A stretch of DNA of 64,000 nt from Zonotrichia leucophrys gambelii. Taxonomy: Eukaryota; Chordata; Aves; Passeriformes; Passerellidae. Position 1 is the first letter of the stretch. Every line of letters begins with the position of its first letter. The notes under the pieces were generated by a model that was not told the DNA's origin, did not search any database, and was given only the letters and a program-made list of their open reading frames with translations. Shown here piece after piece: positions 40,901 to 59,275 of the stretch. A program made the translations under genes and the position numbers. Where the stretch lies: contig NC_088170.1 of assembly GCF_028769735.1 (NCBI RefSeq), forward strand, positions 49,385,585-49,449,584. Reading direction: 5' to 3'.

Positions 40901-43471
40901 TCCAGGCCAACAGGTCATTTCTTCACTCATTCCCTGGACACACAAGTTCTGTACAGAGGTGAAAATCAGTGGGAACCCAGGGGACAGTTGTCAGGCAGTT
41001 CATGGAGAAGTGGTGCTTTGAGGTGTGTAAGCTGTTTGCATCAGGAGTGCAGCATTAGCACTCTTCTCCCAGGATTCCTGCTCAAGCACCAAAGCTGTGC
41101 AGTTATAATGTGGGCACAAGTAAGAAAGTACCTACAATAAGAAAGTCAAGGAGAAAAGGAAGGAGAACAGTACTCAACACAAGGAAAACAGCAAACCTGA
41201 CAGCAGAAAACTACAGAAGACCTGCTATATAAAGGTCTCTAAAAAGTGATTTATACTGGGTGAGAAGCAAAACTAATTGAAAATGCATAAAAAGGAGAGG
41301 GTTTGGCATTCTTCATTAAACCATGCCTGTTGTTGTAGAGATAAAAGAAACACAGTTTGAACCAAAAGGTTGAGTAGAAATTTAAAATCCAAGGACAAAA
41401 TTTTCAGTGAACAGCACAGGCAAAATTAAGCATGAGAACTGGCTGATATTGGCTAGAGTTCCCAATGGATTTTGACATACAGAAAGATAAATACATCAAA
41501 TATAGTTATGCTTGGAGACAGGTAGAGACTGGTAGGTTATTCTTTGATGCTGCTGTGGATGTTGAGGTCAGGCTGGAGAGGGTAACTCAGGAAACAATCT
41601 TTCAGCTGTGGCAAGAGTGCTAGTCAGGAAGAACTTTACTTGCTTGTTGTTGCTTACATCTAGGGGTCCAAAAATACAGCCTGCAGGGCCAAGATAAATG
41701 ATCTGCAATATATTGCGTTTATAGTGCTCTCAATTGACCATGTAATTCTAAAGGTTCACAGTAGTTCAGAGCCAGCTGGTGCATAATTCAAAATGCCCAG
41801 GAGTCACTGATTTGGGTAGCTCACTGCAGAGGGTGGATAAGCAGAAGGAACCCCTATTTGCAGCACAGGAATCTCTAGTGAAAAAGTAACTTTTGTAGTG
41901 CTTTCAGACTGATGTCTGACACTCCACAACGTTTCTCTGAGCATGACACACAGCCTTTGGAAAGGCAAAGAATTACAGTGGAGGCATAATATTAATGATT
42001 CAGAAAGTCTTGTGTCACAACCCTGAGCGCTGCAGTATCTAATTACTAGGCATAGCGGTTTGCGCACAGGCTGTGCCAAATAATGACAAGAGAATTAGAC
42101 ACCTAAAAACGGAGTTTGCCCTCTGGGGAAGGTCAGTGTAAGCCAACTGGTTGGAAAAAAAGGCAAAGTAGTGCTGTGAGACTGAATTCTTAGTCCCTCA
42201 CAGAATCCAGATCCATGATACAAGGAGGGCTGCACTCTGTAGAGAAATATACTGAGCCATGATCTTAAGTGAAACAGGATGGTCTTTCAAAACCTGAGGA
42301 AGGGAGAGGATAGAACAAGGCTTGCCTTCCAAAAGCTGGGGGAGAAGTGCAGGTGCTCCTTCTGAGTTCCACCCTTGGTATTCAGTGCAGTCAAACCATC
42401 TGTTGGATAGCTGGGATCAAAACATTTTCATCCATGAGGGATTTGGCCCTTCATGGAAGCTCCAGCCTCTAAAGACATTACTCACTCCTGACAGGTAGTG
42501 TTTTCTTCATGTCGAAATTCAAAAATGAAAATTAATTGGAAAAAAAATTACAAAACTTCTTGTAGCTGTGGTTTGATTATCCAATTAAACCAGGCTTAGA
42601 CTGTTGAGTGTTTATAAGCATTTTATAAAATACAGGCTGCACAGGAAGAGATTGAGAAAATCCCTTTCTAGCGTTCCCTATTGCATGATTTCTTGGCAAC
42701 ACATGTAGGGAATATGCATTTGCATCACTCTGGGAAAAGAAGTCTCATGCGACCTCCCAAAATCCTTCTGTTTACCATTGGCATCTGACAATTTTTCTAC
42801 AAAGCTTCAGACTTTCTAATGAGTACTGAAACTTCACAGAGTTTGCATTTTAAAAATGTAATGAAGTTATATTTAGGGGTCCAGAAGTTTAATTTCTGAG
42901 CAATCCATGAGAAAATTCAAGGTTTATCAGCAATCTCTAAAAAGGTAAATTTTGAAAACAAAATTTTTAAATGTTGTATACAAGAGAGAGGGAAATATTT
43001 CTTTAAAATTAAAAAAAAAACATTAAAAAAAAGTGAAAATTTATTTATTTGCTACTTGTGAAAAGAATTGTAGTGGTCAGCATTATGAAGGTTTATGCCT
43101 GAATGACTGAGAGGATTGGCAGTGAAATACAGAACCTCTCAGTCATGGGACATGAATTCAAATAGGAATGGGGTTAGTAGTGACAGAAAGTCATTACTGT
43201 GTCATTGCAGTGTGCTAATGCTCAGAGATTCATTGGTGGCTTGAGTCCAATTACTAGCACACAAGAGGTCACATTACAAAATGCACTAGCAAAACTGGCA
43301 GAGGCAGACCCATTTCTACTCTTTGTAACATGCTGCTACATTGCCATATCCAAAGATATGCTTTCAAATTTGTGTCAAGACTCAGAGCCAGTGTGGTTTA
43401 AGCAGTCAAGCTCCACGCTGCACAATTTGATGAAGAGAAGACATCTGAAACAATTGATTCGATAATTCAAT

Positions 43472-43498
43472 TTGTAATTGCAATAGTTGCAATTACAA
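43472..43498. repeat. Perfect inverted repeat, 12-bp arms, 3-nt loop
   Basis: TTGTAATTGCAA (43472..43483) and its exact reverse complement (43487..43498) are separated by TAG. The arms contain the homeodomain-like core TAATTG in both orientations. This may be incidental given the AT-rich context. Confidence 0.9.
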
Positions 43499-44191
43499 TT
43501 TCCCTGTTTAACCTACATAAACCACGCAGCACCAAGCTTTTACAGCCTGAGGAAGCTGGGAGGGTGAGGGTTAAGCTGTCCCTGGGCAGAGCAGCTCATG
43601 CAGGCTCTTGGTTTCTTTGCAAGAAAGGGGATATAACTATGCTCAGCTGAAGCTGATTACTCTGCCAGGCTACAGCATCACCTCCTTCTTTCAAGGTTTG
43701 GAGTGATTTAGCACTGATGGAAAGCTGAATTGTGCAGAGCCTTGAGTGAACTCAGAAGAGGCTTTTGTTTTGCTAGACTAGAAGTGCATGAGTTTTTTGA
43801 CTCTCCTTGACTTAGCTGAGCAAGTTCAGAAATCTCTGAAAAATGAACAAGAGCAAAAAAAGTTTATTAGACCAAGAGAAAAACTAGTAAATGGTCCATT
43901 GCAGCTGATGTTTTTTCAACTGTATTCTAAATAGGAGGGTATGAAAAATGCCATGAAAAAAAAGGAGCTGAATTTCTGGTGCAGAATAACAGTAGATATT
44001 TCAGAAAAAATACTCTCCTGACTACTAGCTAGAAAAGGACACTAAGACACTGGACTGTGATAAATCTTTTAATGCACAAAATATTTACAATGGAATTATT
44101 ATTACTTTACAGGGAAAGTTCTTACTTTTACCTAAGTGTGCATATGTAGTGTTAAATGCATAGTGTATAATATATAATCATGTATCATTTA

Positions 44192-44193
<2 letters not shown>

Positions 44194-44223
<30 letters not shown>
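44194..44223. repeat. (GT)15 microsatellite
   Basis: Thirty bases of uninterrupted GT dinucleotide, followed by ATAAAAATATA. Confidence 0.98.
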
Positions 44224-44226
<3 letters not shown>

Positions 44227-44751
44227 AAAATATATGAGTACTTTTTACACTTGGTTGAACAGATTTCAAGTAGGCATTAGAGAAAAAATAAGTGAAGTAT
44301 TCAATATTTGGCAGAGATCCCTAGAGACTTAGGCCAGTAGCTGTGTCACACTGACAAAAGCTATTTTATGTTTTTCAGCTCTGCCTGAAGGAATATAAAA
44401 ATAATACAGATCCACTGGTGGTTGTGTTGGCAAGCAAAAAATTAGCTTGGCCTAATTGGCCGGTGCTGAATATGACACAAAAGCCTATTTTCAAGGGAGG
44501 TGAAAATATGTGAAGCAAAACAAGTAATAAATAGAAAGCTGAGACGATGATTATTTTTAAAGAGAAGGCAAAAATTCTATTTATTATTTCAAAACCATGT
44601 TTTCAATAGCTCTTCTATCAGTATTTTAACATACCAAACTTCTGTTGTCTAATGGAACTAAATATTTGGTAGAAGAACCAGGATGTTTTTCAGTGGGAGG
44701 GTGTGCCAATGAGCAAAAGCAAACCTGCATTGCAGTCTGGGAACTTTACAG

Positions 44752-45510
44752 AGTCACAGAATCACCGAGGTTGGAAGAGACTTTCGAGACCATCTAGTCT
44801 AACCATCAACCTGGCACCACTGTAACCAGCCCTGAACCCTACCCCCAAATGCCACACCCAGACACTTGAACACTTCCAGAGATAATCACTCTATCACCTC
44901 TCTGAGCAACTTATTCCAATGCCTAACCACTCTTTTCGGTAGTTTATTTTAATATCTTATCTGAACCTGGTGCAATGTGGGGCCATTCCCTCTCATCTTT
45001 TCACTGGAGGCATGGCAGAAGAGGCCAACACCATCTGGCTGCAATTTCCTTTCAGGTACAACTCATGGAGAGCAATGCAGTCCCCTCTGAGCCTCCTCCC
45101 TCTAGCCCAGCTCCCTCAGCCCCTCCTCACAGGCCTTGTGCTCCAGCCCCTTCAGCAGCTTCTTTGTTCCATCTCTAACTTGCTCCAGCTCCTCAATGTC
45201 ATTCCTGAACTGAGGGTCTCAGAACTGGATGCAGGACTTGAGGTGTGGCCTCACCACACCAGAGTACAGACAGTACTTTCCCTCCTGGCCACACTGTCTC
45301 TGATCCAAGCCAGGATGCCACTGCCTTTCTTGCCAGCCTGGGCACAAGCTGGCTCATTTTCAGCCAGGTGTGACCACCAAGTGCAAGTCCTTTCCTTTGG
45401 GTGACTTTCCAGCCCCTCTGCCCCCATCCTGTAGCTCTGCATGGGGTTGTTGTGACCAAAGTTCAGAGCCATGCACTTGGCCTTGTTGAACCACATTCCT
45501 TGCACACACA
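44752..45510 (-). mobile_element. CR1 LINE, 3' UTR plus end of ORF2
   Basis: The left end AGTCACAGAATCACCGAGG is the reverse complement of a CR1 3' terminus. It continues through the standard tail blocks (TTGGAAGAGACTTTCGAGAC, 'CACTTCCAGAGATAATCACT', 'AACTTATTCCAATGCCTAAC'). On the minus strand, from about 45511 leftwards, translation gives WFNKAKCMALNFG, then NNPMQSYRMG and WLESH-like residues. This is the C-terminal part of the CR1 reverse-transcriptase polyprotein, followed with frame breaks by remnants of the rest. It is 5' truncated at about 45510 and inactive. This is the longest CR1 copy in the window. Confidence 0.9.
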
Positions 45511-47329
45511 CTCACTAAATGCCCCAGTGCCCTGAAGTCCACTTTGATTGCTCCAGGGCTAATTTCTTCACTCTCATCACTACAGACCTGAGAAAGAAAA
45601 GAGAGTAATAGTCAGAGGGTTGTAACAGATCAGGAAGTTTGCTAGTAATATCCCTTACCTGGGCCCCAAGGAGGCAGCAAACTTCCCTGTGGGATGGGGA
45701 AAAAAGCAAAAGGAATTGCAAATTTGCTGGGAATCATCCCTACCTAGATCTTGATCTGCCCATTAGAGTGCTGAGCAGCATGAAGGCCAGCAGTGACTAA
45801 AACCTCTTTTCAGTCAGAGTTTTACCTGAACGTGGGAGCAGCTGGATTTGATTCCCAAGTGCCATCAGCTCACAGATCTCAGTGCTGTGCCCAGTAGCTG
45901 TCACAAAGAGTCATGGCTGTCCTTGCAAACTTTCATGGTGCTTTTTAGTGTTAATGTGATTTATACTTGGAGCAGTTTTACTTGATGGCTAATATATACT
46001 CCAGAGAAATTTAGGATTGGATTGGCAGATCAATGCTTTGTTTTGAATTTACTGCTATTTAGCACAAGTATTGAAACAAAAAGGAAAAATGTAGGAGAAA
46101 TTAATAACATAAAATTTTCAGCAATATATCTGGGCTGAGCACTGGGCCCAGAATATACCTAATCATATAACTAATAGGAAAACACTCTCTCTGCTGGAAC
46201 AAGGTGGCACATCAAAACAGACCCTTGGGCTTCAGAAAGTGCATTTAAATCTGCACCAAAATCTGTGCTTCACAGCTCAATCCTAAATTTTACCAAATAG
46301 CATGTTCCTAGAAGGACTCAGAATTGTGTTGGGTTGTCATCTTCCATGTGCTCATGAGGTGTCTGGGGGAACAGAGAGTGCCCATGAGCCAAGGCCAGCT
46401 GAGGGAGATTAGATGGGTGGTAATTATCAGTTGCCTTGGAACTGTTTCCCAGGAAGAATGTGTCAAACTCCAGCCTGTCCTGCTGGGGATCAGTGGAGCC
46501 TGAACTGGGCTCTCCTTGCAGCAGCCCTTGGTGTGGTCAGTGCATCTCACACTGCTCCTGTTTGCCACCAGTGCTGCAGGGTCTTTATTCAGTCCTTGCT
46601 GGGCACCACGGCCAGAGCCTCATTTGATGGCATTGTCCATCTTTTACCTCTAATCTTTGAAGTGAAGAATGGCTGGAGATGGTGCTACTTTTGAAGGTGG
46701 GGCTTTTTATAGCCAGATGTTCATGTTGCTTCCAGTTAATGTCTCAGGCAGGAACTGTTGGAAATTCTTTATACTCTAGTTTATTTGTATCAATTTATTT
46801 AAAACTATAAGTCTTTGGGATTGGTGTGCATTCATCCTGGTTCATATTTTTTCATTTGTCCATGAGATATAAAACACTTTCTTTCAACATTGTATTGCTT
46901 TTTAATCCAGTTCTCCCCAAAAAGGATTTTCTGAAAGAACAACTAGGGAAGAAAAAAACACCCAAAGAAACCCAAAAGTAAAGATTCATGTCCATAGAAC
47001 AAATGAAGACACATTCCTTTTAACCTAAATGTTGGTACAAATCTAGGGGTGAATTTTCTTTGTCTGGTTAGCACAGATGCTGGCTGAGCTATGCCATTAC
47101 AATGCTTATTTTGTCCAAATTACGTGATGACAGTCATCAAAACACCCGTGCTGTGCCAGAAGCTCGTTTTCCTCTCTCAGTGGTAGATATCTGGGAAGCA
47201 AGGCAAATTTTATCAGCTCCCACCAATAAGGATTTGGACAGAGAAATAACAAGGGTGGGAAATCACTCATTAACATTGTGAATAATAATGGCTCACTGTC
47301 AAGCCAAGCTGGGGCCAGAAATATAAGCT
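45511..47329. other. Intronic sequence, no gene recognised
   Basis: Contains a GC-richer patch at about 46310..46720 with overlapping open frames of up to 93 codons on both strands, none of known type. The rest is AT-rich and unrecognised. Confidence 0.45.
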
Positions 47330-47640
47330 ATCCTGAACTGGTCCATACCTCTTTTTAAAAAACTGTGTGCAGTTCTGGCCTTGTTTTCCTGCAAACAGAG
47401 TTAAAAAATAGAGGAGATCCAAAAAAGGACAAAAAGCATGATGATCAAATGAAGGGAGCAGATTCTGTATGAGCACAGTAGAGCTTGCCAACCTAGGAAA
47501 GACATAAGGTAAGCAGGTGTGGAAGCACAAGAGGCAGGAGGAGGGTGGCTGGAGAATATCACCAGGTGCTTTTTTGAATACAAGAACCTGGCTGGGGGCA
47601 TCACATGGAACAAGGAACTGCAGCCAGAAGAGTCAAAAGG
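47330..47640 (+). mobile_element. CR1 LINE fragment, plus orientation, old
   Basis: AACTGTGTGCAGTTCTGGCC at 47361..47380 corresponds to the CR1 ORF2 'CVQFW' block. It is followed by diverged sequence matching the 'KKD...' and 'RVQRRATKM' part at about 47410..47450. Further on, ATACAAGAACCTGGCTGGGG and CATCACATGGAAC match the CR1 block encoding the last ORF2 residues. Stops and indels are frequent. Orientation is opposite to the other CR1 copies in the window. Confidence 0.68.
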
Positions 47641-50600
47641 ACACTCTCCAAGGAACTGCCAGTGTTATGAATGCCAGGAATGTGCTCAGATTTAAAGGGT
47701 CAAAATAAAGCCCAGGGAAGTGCAACCCTCTGAGAATCACTAAAAACAATTTAAAAATTATAATTGGTATTCAGTTATTTGTAAGTGGTTGAAGGATGGA
47801 AGATCATTCAATGATATTATCATTTATATATACCCAATTCTTTTTCCCTTTGTGTTTGTTTGCTTCAGGTTTAATTTTGGAGACTGCATATTAGGCTAGG
47901 TGAAGTTTCATTCTAAACTGTTATTGACATTTTTTTGTTCATTTATAAGCTATGAAAGAGCTACTCAGTTCATCCTATATATGTGTTTGTGTGTGGGTTC
48001 ATGTTCTGACAAAAGAACTGTTAGAAAATTAGGTCCTAGCTAAGTAATACAAGTAATTGATTTTTGAGAGCAAAGACCCTGGAACATTTTCTCTATGTGA
48101 AGGAAGCCAGAATTACAGCAGAAAAGATCAAATTGTCTTTTTTTTCCACTCTTAGTTACTTTTGACTTCACATATGATAGAATGAAAAAAATTTATGTCT
48201 GCATCAGGGCCCAGAAAATACCTATCTGAGTGGCACCAGAAAAGCATATTCTTCCTTTGTACCATCTTATGAAATAATATCTAGCGAAGCATTTGTTCTC
48301 CACTCATCACCATGGTATCTTAAAGACTTAGAATTCTAAAGTAATACAACAAAGTAATAAATTAATTCAATTTAATCAGATTTTGTATTCTTAGGAGTAA
48401 AGATCATTTTAAGAAATTAAGTCATTTTTACTGATGTCTGACTCCTTTTTTTCAAACCTGGCTCATTCCACATTCACATAGAGTAGTGTTTTAAAAACAG
48501 AATTAGCTCCCACATTGTAACTGTAGAGGCTGAATCCTTAAGGCAACACAGTGGAAATGCTTATTTAGAAATTCCACTTAAAATTATTACCAGTAGCAAT
48601 TTATATTATCTGTTGTTGGATGTAACGTTGAAATAAATGGCTAATTAGTGTCAACTCACCAGCATTTAGTTACCAAGCAGCTTGAAGGCTCTAGGGAACA
48701 GCTTTATAACAATCTACAGCATTCTCTTTAGACAAGGACCCCATTTAGCAATTGCAAAATGTAATTTGACATGTCTGTAGTATTGCTTTATGCATAGAAC
48801 TTCTTTTTCTACTCTTAGAATGGTTAGCTTCTATATTTTTACTGATGGTGGTTTTTTAAGTGATCTCAAAGTTAAAGTGTTTCACTGATATTTGCTCCCT
48901 TGTAACGCACATGCTTAGTCCCAGAACATATCTACTGGTTCTGAAGGGAGCTGATGGAGGTTGGTTTATTCACATGCCCATGAGAGCACACAGGCAGGGC
49001 TTAACGAGTCACTCATCCTTTGCTGAGTGTGTGGCAGTCTAGCTGATTAATTTTATTGCTGACATACAGTCCTCCATCCACTAAACTTAGCAAAAAATCC
49101 CAGCAAATGACATGGCAGATCTCCCAGGAGAGCATCTCCATCACAAAAACCACTGCTGGAAGACTCAGTTCTGATTTACTCAATAATGGTACACGATGTC
49201 TACATCACTTCAAACAAATATGGGGTCTGGAAGCACAAGCTTCCTCTGCAGAGACCTTCTGCAGTGACATCACAGTGTCAGTGTCACCTTCAGGCAGGAG
49301 GCAGGGCCACACAGGCTGAGAGCACCTGCACTTGCCACAGAATCCTGGTCCTGTGTGAGGGGCTGTGCAAAGCTCCCTTTGCCTGCAGACTCTACAGAAG
49401 GCAGATTTTCACCTGTGCTGGTGGGTGATGGTCAGTGTACTGTGAGAGCCAGCATGATTCAGGAAACACTTGAAAGGCAGATTGCAAGTTTTACATCAAG
49501 AACAGTTTTAGTGCTATGTTGCTTTTTTTATCCTTATGAAGTGTTGGATCCATTCATAAACATTCTCTTTTTCCTAAAAACAAACATGCTTATTTTTGCT
49601 TCTGAAGTCTGGGGGAAAAAAACAAACAGAAATGCCATCTCAGTAGTAAGTGAGTCAGCTGAGCTGTACCTCTGATAGCTCAAAAATCCCTCATACAGGA
49701 TGGATCAGACATCATATTTCTGTGATGGTTTGCTCAGGAACAGGTAGGATATTAAGTTTTCCTATTCAGTGAGGGAGAGATGACAGCAAAAATATCTTTT
49801 ACCTCTTTGAATTTAATATTTATGTTAAAGGAAAACAGAAGGATTTTGGTTATCTGAAACTTGGTCTGGATTGCAAGAAACTGGGAGTGTTTCCTTGGGC
49901 AAGCCTTTTAAGTTTTCCATGCAAAAACTTCTGTGTTTTGACCTCTAAGTACTGAAGTCCATCTGTGCAAATCCATTTAAGTGAAAACCCTGGTGCACAT
50001 ACAAACAAAACAAAACAAAACCAAACCACAACCCTCTCCCCCTCAAATTCCCTGACTTTTATTAGAAATTCTGTATTTCAGGAGCCGCTAATCCAGCCAG
50101 GTGCAGGGGCACTATTTTAATTCTCTTGCACTGCAGGCTGGAAAACCCAGGGAGCACTTCCACTTCAGAGAAGCAGATGTGGTTTTCATCATTCATGAAT
50201 GATCATACTGGGCAGCACTTGAAGGAACATTTGTGGACCCAGAGGAGACCATGTCCATCATGACTAGGCAGAAGAGAGAGATATTGCAGCAGAGGCCCCT
50301 GCACAGCAGTAAAAGCATCCAGGAAAATTATTTGCAATTCCATGCAGAATCTTCCTAGGCTGGAATAAAATTTGAAGTAATCTGTATAATGTTGTTCTGC
50401 ACCTCACACAACCAGCAACATTTTGTATTGTTAGAAATTGCTTTTCCAAAATCATTAGGCTATTTTCAGACCTTGCCAAAACCAGGACAGTAAGTCAGAT
50501 TCAGCATGATTATTGTTTGGTAGTGTCAGAGAGGACAGGAATTGCTTTTCCTGCCTGCTTTCCCATACTGGGATGTAAACCTGTGCCCAAGTGGGTGGCT

Positions 50601-52257
50601 GGCAGCCTAAACTCATGGGCCAATGAGCAGCTGTATAATCATCTCTGAGAGTCTCACCACAGCAGCCTTTGGGGCTTTTCCTGGAGGAGAGGAAAGAGCC
50701 ATTAGCTGAGGCAGGAGACAAGAGGGCAGATGCATCCTCCTCATCCCGGCCCGTGGGTGAAGCAGGGACCCAGCGCAAAGCAGGCGAGCAGCTGAGGAGG
50801 GAGGATGGCCCTGCCTGCAAAGGCAGAGCACTGCTCCTCAATCAGCTCCCCTGCACAAATCCAGATCTCTGCCTGGGTGACCCACCAGATCTACGGGGAA
50901 ACGTGATTTGTCCCCACACATGGAAAAATATGAGCTGTTCTGGCTTTTACAAAGATTGTTTAGTTGCCATGGATCTTGTACTAGTTCCATTGTTCTTTGG
51001 TCATAAATTCCCTTTCTTTTAAAATAAGTATTACCAAGTTAATTTTAATGTCTTTGCATCTATTTTACAACTCTATTATTTTCTGGCATGTTTTACATGT
51101 TTGAAAACAAAAAAAATGTCACTAGCCTACCTTTTCAGCAAATAATATGGGAGCAGACAACAGATCTCAATCAATGTAATAATTCTTTAAAGAATGTAAA
51201 TTAATTCGAAAGAGGTAAAAGAGGGCATATGCATCTGTAACACGCATTTTAAATTGTTTCTGCATTTGCATTTGGTTTTAATGGCATTTACGCCCTCTAG
51301 TGTCAGAAAACCCTCTCGTAGTGAGGGTTTTTTTACCTTCACTGTCTCCGACTGTTTCAGCCTTCAGTATTTGGGCTTTGCAAAAACGCAAATGCTAGGT
51401 TTATTCTTCCTATATATGTTCTCCAATTTTACAGATTTGGTACATAGGTTGCTCGAGGGTGTTTTAATCCAAAGTGAGCCATTTCAAATATGAATTTCTG
51501 ATGTAACACACAAAAATATGCTAAATTATAATTTCTGTCATTATTTATTTTGACATCCACAATACACTTACTTTTTGCTTGGAAAAAATTTACTCCTATG
51601 TTCAAACAAACAAACAGGAGTTAAATAAGCAGCATTTTCCCTGTCATTTGTTAGGATTATTAAAGAAAATACATTCTCTCTCACATCAAGGAAATAATGG
51701 CCAAAAAGTATGATTCATTCCAATTATAATTTGGACTTTTGACTTATGAAATATTTCATCTTACAGCCATCAAAAAGTGGGGTTCATTATTTCAGGATAA
51801 AGATGAATAGTTGATGATGCCACAAACAGTCTGTGTTGTCTGAGATTTCTTGAATTATGGGTATGCAACACCAGATATATTCCACTCATCAGCTAGAAAA
51901 GCAGTAGTGTGGTGGCAGGTGGATCTCCATGGGTGAGATCTGACATGGCAATGCTGAGATTACTGGCTGGGCAGTAGTAACCCCAAATACATTTGTGTTT
52001 CCCAAGCTCCTGCAAGAGCTCCATCTTCTGTGTACGACTCAAGCTCCATTCCGTTCCCCCCAGCTGTCATGCAAAGTGCTACATCACACCCATGTTACTC
52101 ACATCAACACTCTGGAAGATACAGCATTTGCAAAATGATGGAATCCCCTGACTTGCTGTCTGTCTTGCAATATGGAAGAGTCAAAGGAGTCAAATATGCA
52201 AAAGTGGTCTGTCACCTGATGAATACAAACAACCCAGACAAACATACATGCCTCTAA
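47641..52257. other. Intronic sequence, no gene recognised
   Basis: Contains a pyrimidine tract plus CAG at 47840..47868 followed by GTTTAA (a good acceptor with no donor), a CAAAA-type run at 50001..50028, a GC-richer stretch at 50660..50900 with overlapping frames of up to 128 codons of no known type, and the CTCF-like motif at 51290. Otherwise AT-rich. Confidence 0.45.
51290..51303 (-). promoter_or_regulatory. CTCF-like motif, minus orientation (candidate)
   Basis: On the minus strand this reads ACACTAGAGGGCGT, fitting CCASYAGRKGGCRS at 12 of 14 positions. A 9-bp inverted repeat (AAAACCCTC arms, 51307..51331) follows directly. Orientation is opposite to the candidate at 29466. Confidence 0.33.
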
Positions 52258-52384
52258 ATCCATCCATCTAATCCATTCATCCATCCATCCATCCTTTCAT
52301 CTAATCCATTCATCCATCCATCCATCCTTTCATCCAATCCATTCATCCATCCATCCATCCATCCATCCATCCATCCATCCATCC
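52258..52384. repeat. ATCC-based minisatellite with 33-bp higher-order unit
   Basis: ATCC/CATC tetranucleotides organised in a longer unit (CATCTAATCCATTCATCC then ATCCATCCATCCTTT) that recurs about two and a half times. It ends in an uninterrupted ATCC run to 52384. The third unit has CATCCAATCC in place of CATCTAATCC. Confidence 0.93.
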
Positions 52385-58213
<5,829 letters not shown>

Positions 58214-58218
<5 letters not shown>

Positions 58219-58378
58219 TGTCATGGTTTAACCCAGCCAGCATCCAAGCCCCATGCAGATGCTCACTCACTCCCCCACCAGCAGGATCAGGGAGAGAACT
58301 GGAAGCATGAAAACACAGCCCCACACCAGCCACTGTGAAGAAAATTAACTCTACCCCAGCCAAAACCAGCACAATTTG
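58214..58378 (+). mobile_element. Short solo LTR with 5-bp target-site duplication
   Basis: The LTR body 58219..58373 begins TGTCATGGTTTAACCCAGCC and ends AAAACCAGCACA, both termini I know from a common bird endogenous-retrovirus LTR (TG...CA ends). ATTTG is present on both sides (58214..58218 and 58374..58378), a 5-bp target duplication. At 155 bp the element is short. Compared with the related copy at 61342, about 108 bp are missing between a GAAGCATGAA block and the AACACAGCC block, with AAAA shared at the junction, so an internal deletion is likely. No internal retroviral sequence is present. Confidence 0.85.
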
Positions 58379-59189
58379 TCAATGAAAGAGAAATGGACAC
58401 TAAAATATATCTCACAAAAGTTAAATTGCTAGACTGGCTGCTATTCCCCATAATCTCCTCCTGAATAGGAACTGCTTGAGTTAATAGCTGACTTTTTCTC
58501 CTTGCAAAACAGTGAGCTCATTGTATGTTTCAAACAGGAACACAAAGTGATGAATGGCAATCCTGCCAAGCATTTTTTCCTCCACTCCCCAGAACAATGC
58601 CAACAGCAAGGATGAGAGATCTCCTCTGACTGTGTTTATGCCCTTCTTGCTTTGGAGAAAATGGCTTTGAGGTCTGATTGACTTAGCACTGGATGTGTGT
58701 TTCATTGATATCTCCTATTGCAAAGGCTATCTTTTTCAATCTAAAATGACTGAGATGTTGAACTGAATATTGCTCTGATGGACTAAAAAGGAAAAATCAA
58801 CAAAAAGCACTTCATGAGTACTGTATAGTCCAAATTTAGCCATGAAATATAGCCTTGCATTTCACAGGGGGTTTCTACTACATTGTAAAAGAATATTCAG
58901 GCAAAAAGGTCACATTATTGAAGCTTGAAATTCCTTCTTCATTCAATACAATAGAGGCTTTACACCATTTTCTAAAATAAATGTTTCCCTAGGCACTGAA
59001 CTGGTTTCTGTTCTCTGTGGCTGAAGAACATAAGCTTAAAGGAAGGTGCTGTTTCATGGAGAGCAGCACAAACCCCTGCAGGCAGTGGCACCTCCTGCTA
59101 CAACAGCTTCCATTGGTTGGGACAGTTGTACCTTGAATTGAGAAACTTTATCAACACCTCACACAGAAGTTTAATCAATATAGACTTCA
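58379..59189. other. Intron 2 sequence, nothing recognised
   Basis: AT-rich, with no gene or repeat landmarks. AACAATGCCAACAGCAAGGA at 58592..58611 was examined for Kv4 exon 3 and does not encode it. Confidence 0.5.
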
Positions 59190-59275
59190 GAAACAGCAAA
59201 ACACTTGGGCTGGAAGGAAACTTAAGAGAAAGTTCTTTGCTGAAGAGTTGAAATCTAGTTCCAGAAGCACTAACA
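59190..59275 (-). mobile_element. Possible CR1 tail fragment
   Basis: CTTGGGCTGGAAGGAAACTT at 59203..59222 and ATCTAGTTCCAG at 59253..59264 have the order and spacing of the start of a reverse-complement CR1 tail, but the rest is not recognisable. Confidence 0.35.

Larger units (their letters stand above)
34986..44751. other. Long intronic stretch, mostly unrecognised
   Basis: About 9.7 kb with no recognised gene. A GC-richer patch at 38900..39160 holds overlapping minus-strand frames without known homology. A 141-codon plus-strand frame at 40596..41021 includes one hydrophobic segment, but its product matches no family I know. Inverted and simple repeats at 43472 and 44194 are listed separately. 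The rest is AT-rich sequence with A- or T-runs. Confidence 0.45.

Noticed and set aside
40596..41021. A 141-codon plus-strand open frame with one hydrophobic segment, considered as a KCNE-like single-pass protein
   Set aside because: It lacks the conserved KCNE residues after the membrane segment, and the C-terminal half is unrelated.
44970..45404. A 144-codon plus-strand open frame
   Set aside because: It is antisense to the CR1 copy whose ORF2 end is readable on the minus strand.
58590..58640. Possible Kv4 exon 3 containing an AATGCCAACAGCAAG stretch
   Set aside because: Translation does not match the Kv4 tail in any frame, and no acceptor tract fits.
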